From Trebouxia sp. TZW2008 (lineage: Eukaryota > Chlorophyta > Trebouxiophyceae > Trebouxiales > Trebouxiaceae), in contig BDIU01000208.1 of assembly GCA_002118135.1 (NCBI GenBank), positions 40,799-104,798 of the forward strand: a stretch of 64,000 nucleotides of DNA. Reading direction: 5' to 3'. The position numbers were made by a program, and so were the translations under genes. How positions within the stretch are numbered: position 1 is the first letter of the stretch; every line of letters begins with the position of its first letter. Shown here piece after piece: positions 47,723 to 59,700 of this stretch. The notes below the pieces were generated by a model. The model worked only from the letters and a program-made list of their open reading frames with translations, was not told where the DNA came from and did not search any database.

Positions 47723-50700
47723 ATGTCCGAAATGCGTACAGCATTGAAAGTCAGACCCCTCGTCTGGTCTGTGCGTGTCTGTCAAGCCAGTCGCTTGTTG
47801 TCGAAAGGTCTGCTGCTCATAGATCGTGAAAATGCATCAGTCTGGAGCATGAAAGACGGTGAACTAGAGCGGATTGACGAACTTGAACTTCCTGCTCCTG
47901 TCCAGCTTGCCGTAGAGCAGATTGATCAAAGCAGATCCGTGATATTGTTAGTGAGCTCTTCCCACCCAGGCTCTCTGATTCGCCACACAGCTGAGCCAAC
48001 CGCAAGCCACGCCCGTTGGAATTATGGCATCCTGGTGCTCGGCGGCTGCCGCGAAGGCATACCTGTACCCGCTCCCAAACTCCCACCAGGCGAACGCCAT
48101 CAGCGCGAGCTCTCGCCTTGCGCAAGCGAAATCTCTTCAGATTTGCACTGGCCCTGTTGCGCCTTTGCTGTCTACCAAGGGTATGTGCACGTTGTTGCCC
48201 TGCCGGTAGAGGGTACAGATCAGAATTGTGCAGCAATACAGTGCTTCACAAATGAGGCTTCTGCTGCTAGAGAACAGCACTACGGCAAGTACAGCGATCT
48301 TGCCAGAGCAGTGTTGCTTCCTGGCACAACAAAAGCTGACCTCTGTACAGAACATGCAGATCAATGCTCATGCCAGGGCCTGGCGTTTGAGCCATCAGCC
48401 AAGGCAGGAGCCACATTCTTGATGTGCCTTCTGTCCCTCACAGGTGCACAAGGGCGCTCTGCGCTGTGTAGACTTGCCTTGCCCATTCTGTCATGACTAA
48501 CAAAGTATAGGTTGACATCCTGGGCAGGGCATTCCAGCTCTTTCAAGGAGATACATTGTCTCGCTGTGACTTCATCAAGACAATCTGGGCAGATCGATGT
48601 TGTGGACGTCGCATGGGTGTACAGGTATGCGCAAGCCAGCAACATACTGACCAATAGCCTGCAAAACCTGTGCTGACCAGCAAAGCTCAAACATTTTATC
48701 ATAGCATGATACTTACAATCCAACAGTACATGGCAAACATGTGTCATGACATTAGTTCAACACCTCAGAAACAGTTGGCACCCTGATGCTCCTCGATGCA
48801 CTCTATGCTGCAGGAACGTTGACCCCACCACAACTCTTCTGCAGCGCATACACGCTCCAGAACATGGCATTACTGGTGTGCTGGCAGTTGACAGCCACGG
48901 CATCAGCTTACTGCAGTCAGACACTGACAGCATCAGCTCCCTTGTGTCTCTTGATCTAGCTGGCCTGCCTACTGCACTGAAGCATCTTGAGGGCTCTGCA
49001 TGGGCATTGGCAGATAGCATGGCTGGGCTATATATTATCAGCCTGGCACAGCAGTGCAGTCTGCAAAAGCTTACAGCTGAGATCCCTCTCAGCGTGGCAA
49101 ATATTCTATGTTGTGTGCCCAATGTACATGCTGGAGAAGGTGATGCCCATTGCCTGTCTTCTGCAAGAATGTTGCATAGCCAAGTAGTACCACCTTCTGA
49201 TGTGTTGAGCTTGCATGATGACACATGTCGAGCAGGCGCAAAGCCTACAGCAATCAGCGATGGACATGAGTCTGTAAGCCAGCAGGCATGTCAACAGAAC
49301 AGGTCAGATAGCTCCCTGTGGGATTTCAATCTATGTCTGCAGCACGTGTAGCGCCTTGTACATCTGCTCGTCGCTCAAGTCAAGCTTGGTATTTCAGGTT
49401 GCTTTGCCATGCAGGGGATGATGATGTTCACCTGTTTCTGGGCAGCAAGAACGGCGCATCTCAACTTCTCACTCTACCTCTGGCCTTGTTGCATGCTCAC
49501 ACGCAACCCAGTGATAAGAAGCCATTGCCGAGGCAATCAAGCAGCAACATACAGCGGCATGCATCTGTCCGTGTGCAGCAGCCCAGCATGCTCGACAACG
49601 CTGCGCCCGTAATGGATTCAGTCACTTTTGAGGAACCTCAAGGTGTGCGCAAAACCTGCGAAATCTGGCATGGAAATGCAAACTCTACACAAGCAGGATT
49701 GACTGGCAGTTCTGAGTGAAAAGCAAGGCATTGCGCTATTGCCAGTTCATAATTGCTGCATAAGACCAGCATCATGTTCAGCAGTCAGCTGAATACTGGT
49801 TTTGCTGTAGAAGCCATCTAGATTTGAGCGCAAATTCTGCAACTTTTGCTGTCTACAAGGCACATGAAGCCATGTATGCACCATTAGTTGCTAATCAATG
49901 CAGTCAATTGGCTGTTGCTCTATACCACCAAGTGTTGTGCAAACAGCTGATGCGCAGCCAAGGAAGAGCACTGAGACTTTTGAAAGCTGCGCCATTGGCA
50001 AGTAATTTGAGCATTGTTCCGATTTGAAACAGGTTGTGGGGAGCGGCGCATGATGATGGCCTGCGGGCAAGCTCCTAGGGGCAGCCTCAGACTGGCCCAT
50101 CTGGCTGCCAAGCTCAATCCCATCATCACTGGAGGCCCACAAATCCAGGTATGACACATGAGGCACATTACCTTGGCCTCCTTTCAAATGGCCTTATGCA
50201 TGGCTTGTTTGCCAACAATTGTTAGCACTGCACGTGGGCAAGTTCCGAAGGAGCAGCCCCAGACTGGCCCACATCGCCCCTATAATCACTGGGGGCCCAC
50301 ATATTCAGGTAGGCACATGAGGCACAGTGCATTTGGCAAATCACAAACCCCGTATGGGATGCAGCATGGTGTAACCGCTGTCGATCTAGAGGCAAGTGAG
50401 GCATGACTCTCTTGACTTCTCATGAGATGCACTATATACAATGGATACCAACCTGTTGATGCGGTCACACACATCATGCCTGCTTGAAGCATCTGTGGAC
50501 TGGCATGTATCGTCTCCTCTTGGTTCAGTTAGCAGGCGCTTCAAATGGCACCTGTGGCTGATCACTTCAGGGCAAAAGCATCTGCTGTACAGCATCTTGC
50601 TGCGTTCTGCTGTGATGAACCCATGCAACATGCCTGCGGCATTGATGTGCCGACCACCACCATGAAGCCATCCCAAGTAGCACAATTTGCATTTCCACAT

Positions 50701-53700
50701 TTTGCCTTCATGCATGCTGGGTGTGTACAGCCAAGCCTGTGTAGCCTTTTGCAGCCATGTGACATGTGGCAAGGTCATTGACTTCCGTATCAATTGCAAC
50801 TTTGCCATGCAGCAGCCCCGTATATATGGTGTGCTGTCACAAAACACGTCAAGCCCAAAGTTGACCTCACAGTTTGACGTAAGCAAAGCGCTCTACTTTG
50901 CATACTTGCTTGGCATCCTCAGTGACCAGGGATGATCAATATTCTTGTAAACAGCAAGCATCTGATGGATGAACAGAAGCCTAAACAAGCATGGGTGAAC
51001 CAGTATAGGCGTCGAAATGTCTGTGTGTACAGCATCTGAGCAAGTATGCCTGCTTACAGGGTGGGCTGAAGCTGTTGGCAGTGAAGGCAGACTGGCAGGA
51101 TGAGCACCATGCCTATTTGGCTTTCAGCCTGCCAATGCAGGGCAGCACCAGCATACTAGATGTGCAAGGCACTCATTTTGCCCCTACCCTTCTGCCTGGG
51201 GTTGACCCCAATGCCCCCTCCCTCCTGCTGGAAGCTGTGCCTGGAGGATGGCTGCTACAAGTTACACCCCAGGTAATCGCTCATGCTTGTACACACACAT
51301 GTCATCAGAGTTTGACGTATCCCAATGCATGCTATGTAGTACACTGCGAGCACTCCTGTGCCATCAGGCTGGCTCGTGCAAGCTGACCTGTAGTCACTCT
51401 CGCTCAGAAACCTGCACGGAGCTTTGCTCTGAGAGACTGGCCTGTCCATGGGCATGGCAACACGCTCTTGCGTTGTTCCTGCACCAGCACTACAGGTGCA
51501 AAAGCATCCTGGCAGATACACCTGTTGCACAGTCTGCTGTCACGCTGCGCAAGATATTTGTAGCTCTGGTCATGCTCAGAAAATCACGCTCAGAATACTG
51601 CTGCATAGCTGTGCAAGGCGTCCCAGTCTGCATGTTCAGCAAATCTAGTACACACGATGCGCATTGCATGCTCTTGCCTGACCAAGCAATCAATCCACAC
51701 GGCAGAGCATCAGTCTGCTGACTATGCAACAACTGCACTTGTACACAAAATAAAGTGCCTGCCAGCAGTTCACCAGGGCTAGTGGCAAGTTGGAGCACAG
51801 GGAGCAACCCCAGCATGCCGCTGTGTTATGCACAGTGTGCTTTACATGCTGTGGCCTACACAAACCATGCAGATGGACAGCAGTGAACTATGTGCTGACT
51901 GTGCAACTTGTGCTGACATACAGGAGGTGCGTGTCGCTTATCAGACTGGGCTAGTGGCAAGTTGGAGCCCAGGCGGCAGCCCCAACCTGCCACTGTGTTA
52001 TGCGTGATGTGCATTGCATGCTGTAACCATCATAACTCATGCAGATGGACAGCAAAGAATCATGTGCTGGCTGCTGACATACAGGAGGTACGTGTCACTA
52101 ATCAGACTGGGCTAGTGGCAAGCTGGAGCCCAAGCAGCAGCCTCAGCATGGCAGCCAGCTGTGGCAGCCTGCTGGCCGTTGCACATGGCAACAGGGTCAG
52201 TCTGCTCAGCATTGATCCCTCTGATGGGCAGCCCTTACCACAGCAGACAGCCCACTTTGATCAGCAGGTGTCGGCCTTGGCCTTGTTGGATGTGCCAGAA
52301 GGAATGAAGCAGGTAAGGCACCTCAAGGACAGTACAACAGTTGTTCTGTGCCGTCCATGGAATGATGTGCATGACATTTGATGCCTCTGACGGGCGGCCG
52401 TCACCATTGCAGACAGCTGTTTTTGCTCAGCAGGTGTCTTCAGTGGCCTTGTTGAATGTGCCACAGGAAGTCATGCAGGTGCGCACAGTGCATTACAACC
52501 TGATTGCAAATTTTTGCTGCGCATGCAATGATGTGCTTGACAATGCCAGAGTCCTGGTATACCATCATCGCAGCAGGCAGCCCAGTTTGCTCAGCAGGTG
52601 TTCACAGTGGCCTTGAGGAATGTACCACAGGGGATGCAGCAGGTGCCCACTATACATGACAGCGTAACGGAGGTTCTGTACTGCTCGTGAAACGATGTGC
52701 TTTGCAATGTTTCAGAGGGTGGTCATGTCAGATAAACTATTGCCTGTTGCATAGTATGTATGTAGTGTAGTAATAAAACAGCAATCATAACATAAGCTTG
52801 TTTTAAAAAGGATCATGGTGTTATTATCATAATCTTCAATGTAGTGCTATATCATGGAAATGCACATGCCCAACGAGCGAGTACGCTGAACAATGACATC
52901 AAACTGTTTTGTGTTTTTGAAATTAAGCAGACCGTTTCAGCATTGCAGGGACAGCAGCAGCCTTGGCTGGCAGTGGGGATGTGGACACAGGACCAAGTTT
53001 TGCTTCAGGACGTCAACCAGGATGCACCCAACTGTGTGCTGGAGTGTGCTGATGTTGGCCAGCCGCGTTCCGTCATGGCTGCAGAGATGAAGGGCAGCTG
53101 GTCGCTGTTTGTGGGCACCTCATTGGGCTGGGTATTATGTCATCCCTTGACATGGCAGTCAGGTGAGCTCATAAGGCTGTGTCTGGTGCCAAACCCAGCT
53201 TTGTGTCGCAATTTGCAGATGCAGGGCAGCTGTTTTGCCTCCATTGTGGCTGCAGAAATGCTCGCAGCTGTTTCCTGTTTGTGGGCACCTCGTTGGGCTG
53301 GGTGCTGTGCCTGCCCTTGATGTGGCATTCAGGTGAAGTCAGAAGACTATGCGCGTGTTCAAACCAAAGTATGTGCTAGAGTGTGCTGACGCTGGGCAGA
53401 CGCGCTCCATTGTGGCGGCAGAAGTGCATTGCAGTGGCTGATTACTGTTTGTGAGCATCTCCCTGGGCAGGAGTTTTGTGTCATGCACTGTCATGGCAGT
53501 CAGGTGAGATGGGAAGACAGTGTGTGGGTGCAAAGCGAAGTGTGTGTTCGGAGGGAAACGCGAGCACATATTGTATCATGATGTTTGCTTTTGCAATCTG
53601 CTTTTTGGTTTCTGTATGCCAAGAGCTGTATAGTCTGAGAAACTCGCAATGCAGCAACAGCACATTTGGTTTGGTTTGTTTTGGCCCTGATCCAATTGTA

Positions 53701-56700
53701 GTGAGTCCAGATGTTGGTTCAATCTGTAGGGCAAATGAAGAATGACACATCTTTGGCCTTTGCCCACCAGTATGCATGCATCGTTGATGCTCAACAGCCC
53801 TGTCAGCCCATGTTCAGCAGTAGCCATTGATCATTCAACTGTCAATGTCACGTTTGGGGTGAAAGCAAATTGCCAATTTTGTGAGCATACCCCATGCAGA
53901 GAAGTCATCTTTTATGGCAAAGCATATCGACGCTGATGGGTTGCAGGGCAGCTGCAAGCTGGCAATGGGCGTAAGGTGCATGCTGGTATCAGCACAGCAC
54001 ACCTCAGCATTCTGCCTGGGCATGGCACCCCTGCCTGTGTGTTTGCCCAGTCCAGCAAGGCGCTCATGCTGAGGCCCAGCAGCACCAAGAGTGAGTCAGG
54101 TCAGCCATTCTGCTCTGTATGCAAACCTGCTCCCTATGCACAGCTCGAGTTCCACAGGTAACTCATTCAGATCATATGATCACAGCAGGGCTCACGTAAG
54201 TATGTAAGGCTGAACACGCACAATGACCTTACACACATGTCCAGTACTTGCTGCCATTGGATGCAATTCTTGCTGGGTTCGAGCTTCGTATTGCTGCAAG
54301 CTATCACGTGTTAGCCAGGATGTGCACAGCCATGTTCTGAAGGCTGTGCACAATTGCAAAGCGCAAAATGTGCGACGCTTTGTGGGCGTGTCACAATTGC
54401 ACCTTGCCTGGTGATTGCTATCTATATGCTTCTTGCTAGCGTCATGATCTGGTAGGACACTTTGTTTTTCATATCAATGAAGTTTGCATTAGCGATGTTA
54501 GTCACACAATGCAGAGGCCTGTTTGCGAAGCCCAATACAAATTGGGCTGGCGAGACAGGTGCCACACACCTAGCACTCGTGCCGGCACACAAGACAATTC
54601 GTAGTCATGAATCTGCAGGTGATGCATGTGATCTGGTGGAGGCTGTGCGAGTGCATGGGAGCGAAGGGCTGAGGGGCATTGTGGGACTGCACACCCCAGA
54701 CCTTCCCCATAGCCTCGCGTGGCTGTCCCCTGATGAAGAGCTCACCTTTGGCGAGCTGGATCCCACTGTGCAGCTGAGATGGTTCACTCTTGGTATGCAC
54801 TACGCCTAGACTCTTGCTCTGCAACACCAGTATAGTCCCCATGTGCACTAATGGCAGAGTCATGCTGTGTACTACCTGTTGCATCATACCATTTTGAGGA
54901 GCTGTACTTGATTGTGCAGCTAAGCTGGTTTAGTCTTGGTATGCTGGACCTGTAACAGCAACATCTGTTGATACAAGGACTGTGCAATCTGACCCCCTGG
55001 TGCTGTTGTTATACACAGCGGAGTTTGGGTCAAAAGGTCACAGTGCAGCCTGGAGACGCTAACTGTAGACTGATTTGTGAGTTGGCACTTGGCACTCTGA
55101 CGTGACACAAGAGAGGTTTGCCAGGCTTGTAGCAATGTCTTTACTACAGTCATGCATCTCACCATTCAGGCAAAGTCATAAGTCCTAAGTTGCACCAGTT
55201 TGTACGTGAAACGACTAATTACAGACGCGTCTAAATATGTGTTCGTCTGTAGATGCATCTGAGTTGCAGATGTTGCTATTTTGGAAAGTGACATCTGCTT
55301 GTACGGGCAAAGCTGATGGGGATGACTGCAATCCGAATTGCCAAGCTTTACTATATACAGTACACTTTTTTTGTAACGACTGCTTTGGTTACCAACAAAC
55401 TTGTCCTTACATCAAATTGCCCTTACTCAGAGGGACCACTGCAGTCAGAATGCAGTGTTTGGTTACCAATGGCGCTGTCCTTACATTGTGATTGTCCTTA
55501 CATCGAGTGTCCTTACAAAGAGAGTCTACTGTACCTGACTTGGCACTGAGTACCAAAACACCAGTCCTGACTCAGCACTGAGTACCATATCACATAGCAG
55601 CCTGATGCATTCTGTGCAGGGATGCAAGACACGCCTTCAAACCTTGCCTATCACAGCAGCTCAGGCCATGTAGCGGTTCTCTCTACCAGTTCATCTGGAA
55701 CGTCTTGGCTGCGCTTGGTCCACGCCACCAGCCTTACCCAGGTTCCTTCCTGATACTGGTGCACTATGAACTTTGAGCTGTGCCCATTTGAGTGATTTTC
55801 AAGCAACTGTCAGTGGCTGTTGTCAGGTACCATAGACAACTTTATGGCCAACCCAGAGAGATCTCCATAGCAACGAACTGACAGAGTTTATACTGACTTG
55901 CAGAGTCCTAGGTCATAGCATCCATGCAACAATATGTTCTGTTGCATGAGTACAATCTGGCCTGCATGACGGTATGCCTGAATTGACCAGACATGCTTGT
56001 GATGCAATGCAAGCAACATTTTAATATGGGGACACAAAGAAACTGCAGCAACAACAAGTTTCTGCTCTGTACCCTGATTTCTTGAGCAGACTTTGCATGC
56101 TCATTGCTGCTCTGCTCATGCTTGCAGCATCACATTGCCAGCGCTTGAAGATATGCACCATCTGTTAACAGGGATGGCAACTGTGTTGAAGCTGCATGCT
56201 ACACAGTGAGCGTTGTGTGGGTTTATCACTTTCAAGTGCTGCCGTCCCTGCCTGCCTGCCTGCATGCATGCATGCATGCTTGAAGTGTGCCATCTGACGT
56301 TCTGCATACTGCTTACAGGTTGCGGCATTACAGCTTGGCAGACGTCACACAGCAACATGCCTGTGCTGTGCTCGCCTGCCCTCCTCGTCAGTCACAGAAT
56401 TACACGACCTGCCAGGCCAGCCGCCTATAGAAAAGGAGTTTATTCTTGTGGCCTCATATGTTCCGCGCACCAAGACTGTTGCTGATTTAAGGTCTTGTCA
56501 GGGACTGTTGTCAGTTTTTGAGGTGTCTCCAAATGAGCAGGCAGACTTGCAGACCTCTTTCCAGGGCAGGTGAGATCTCAAGTCTCAAATACTTACAGTT
56601 CATGCTGTACAATGTGCTCTTGCCTGACCATGTAGTTTGCTTAATATGGCTTTGCAAGTTTTGAACCTGATTTTGGTGACAAACGTGTGATTGTATGCAT

Positions 56701-59700
56701 ACTGACATTGCTGAGATGCTGCATAGATCAAATGTGTATAGTGAGCAACACAGCACAGTGAGGTCCCTCATGGGTTGCAGCTGTGACATGTCAGCACAGC
56801 CTGGTCAACTAGTGTACACAGTGACGTCTTGATGTAATGATTGCATTTGTTATGCTGAATTTTGTCACTACAAAAAGATTCCGCTACTCAGAAGAAACAT
56901 TGCTGTCAGAATGCAATGCTTGTTTCCCACTTGCATGCTTGCTACATCGAGAATGTCACTACGCTGAGTGTCACTATAGAAGTAGCTACATCAAGAACAC
57001 ACTGTATCATGTCTTCCTTCGGCAGGTTTCAGCTGAAGCTGCAAGGCTCATGCCGGCTGCGAGACCTGTGCTTCAGCTTGGCGACTGCACCAGCACAGCC
57101 ACTGGACGCATCAGACACCCTGTCACAATGGCGCCAAGACCATGGGCCTCAGGTGATATATGATGCTGCGTCCCATCACAAATGTCAATTGCTCTGATGC
57201 TGCTGAATGCTACTGCTGGTGCTATTGCTGATGCTATGCTGGTCAAGTTGAGCATTGCATGTGATGTAACTAATGGCACCAAGACCATGGGCCTCAGGTG
57301 CTACACCAAGCTGTGTCACAAAGCCTGTATTGACATGTTGCTGATGCTGCTGATGCTGCTGAATGCTACTGCTGATGCTATGCTGGTCAAGTTGAGCATT
57401 GCATGTGATGAACTAATGGCACCAAGAGCATGGGCCTCAGGTGATACACCAAGCTGTGTCACAAAGCCTGTATTGACATGATGCTGATGCTGATGCTGCT
57501 GAATGCTACTGCTGATGCTATGTTGGTCAAGTCGAGCAAAGCATGAGCTTTAGCTAATGGCACCAAGACCATAGACTTTAGGTGACATACCAAGCTCTGT
57601 TCTGTCACAGAGTCTGCAATAGTCTGATGCAAATGCTGATGTGCTGGTCAAGCTGTACATTGCATGTGAACGGATCATTGCGTTATCTGCCGCATACTGA
57701 CCAGAGCAGCTCTCAAGACAAAAGATCAGCTTGTTGAGCTGTGGAGCTCCCAGCTTTGGGCACAGCAAGGCTATGCAGGCCATACAGTCTTGCATGCTGC
57801 ATTGTTACAAATGATCTTGTTGCACTATGGGTTTAGGGTTTAGGGTTTACCACCTCAGCGACGCAGTCTGTAGTGCTTCACTCTGGCCTGTATATAGTCA
57901 TGCTGCTTGTCTGTCTGCCTGTTTGTCTGATATGACGTTTTGCCTAAGTCCCAATAGCCTTCCCTAGTCATGTGGACTGTCAGCACTGCTGTATGCTGCT
58001 TGTCTTCTGCACAGAGATGGCCTGCATCCCACTACGCTTGCAGCACAGGTTGTGGTGTCCGGGTGTGAAGGGGAGATCCATGTGTACAGCATCTTTGTGG
58101 ATGACACTGCCCACATGGGCTGGCAAGCGGTGGCCACCGCCCGCCAGGCCCTGGCTGAAGGGGAGGCCATGCCTCAGGCAAGCTCACCATCACTTCATTC
58201 ACCTGACACGCTTTTGCAGACCGGCAGTGGAAGCAAGCTTTTGCCTTTGTGTCCAGGGCCATGGTAGCAGAATGTATTCAATAAGATCGTATACTGTGAA
58301 AAGTGGTACCCAGAACAACCAGAATAGCTGCTGACTGCGCCGTCGTGCAACCAGTGAGTGCTTTGCCTGTATGACCTGTAGCTTGCACAGCGTCTTGATG
58401 GGCTGAATATGTCCTAATCAGTCTGGTTGAAACTTTGGCCAAAAACAACAGCAGCATTCAGCACTGGTGAACGTGTAGGCAGGAGCCTCTGATCAGTCCC
58501 AAGGCACTGGTCAAGAAAAGCTCAACAGCGAGTTTGCGAGTAGACAAGAGCAGCTGGGCAGGGAAGGCTGGACTGGCAGAGTGCGCCTGCAGCTGCTTAC
58601 TCAGGTGCAGCATGTCATCAGTAGTGGTTGGGGCCCAAAGAGTTGGTGAACTTGAATGCCTGTGCAAAACTAAGACAACTTTCTCTTGAGGAAAGGTTGT
58701 TTGGCGCATCGTCATCATTACCACCATCATTTTCATCATCAGCATCACTTGCATGCTTGCTAGCATGTTTCCATGACCTTGCTAGGTGTATGTGGGAGTT
58801 GCCAGGTGCAGCATGTCAGCTCAGCATTGCGCAGGCTTGGGCAGTGCCATGTCCTGTACTTGCATGCCTCATTTCTGCTGTTGAGGTATGAGGTCATGAG
58901 CTAAGGCAGCATGCACTTCAATGAGTCAGGCCTGCAACACTCCGAGTGCACCAGACATAGCACGTCTCTCATGTCAGACTTGTGTGATCTAGTCACAGTT
59001 TTTACTGGTGCTCACTGACTGTTGAACTTGAATCAACCACTGCCCAATTTTGACAAGACACGACCTGAGTAGTCAAACAACGCCAAGCGCTGTTAACTAC
59101 ATGCATACTGCTGTCTTGAAAATCTGTTTCAGTCTCAGTCCCAAAGTTGTGTGCGCAGGCAAATACAGCTGGAGGCTCTTCTCTGGTTATTTCCATATCT
59201 ACTCGGGGCCACACAATTATTGCCTGCAGCCTGCTAGGCTCCCTCACTACCTTCACTCTCACCAGCCAAAACAGTAAACTCACCCTGGAGCCCTTATCTG
59301 CTGAAATCTGCATGACAGACCAGCAAGGCGATGTGCACCACAATGCTGACATCCAAGTGCATTCAGCTGCCTGTCTTGATGGGCAGTATGCGGTGGCTGA
59401 CGCTTGCCCAGATGGGCTGTTGCTGCTCAGAAGAGACAGGGCTCAGGAGCAGGCAAGCTGCGACGCGAGAGCAGCTGAGCGACTAAAATTGGTGGAAGCA
59501 GGTATGACAACGCTACCCCTGTTGACACATGGTGCCAGAATTGTGCTTGTCTTTTTGCATGTGCATGACTCAAGAGAAGCTGAGCAGTTGAGAGCGCTGG
59601 AAGCAGGTGTGGCAAAGCTAGCCACGCCAAGTGTGGCAGAGTGTGACAGAGTTTATTGCATGTGCACACCACAGCAAGTCCTTATCCAGATGCGATACAA

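Noticed and set aside
57829..57848. Chromosome end or telomere
   Set aside because: Only two or three units, inside an intron, with genes continuing on both sides.
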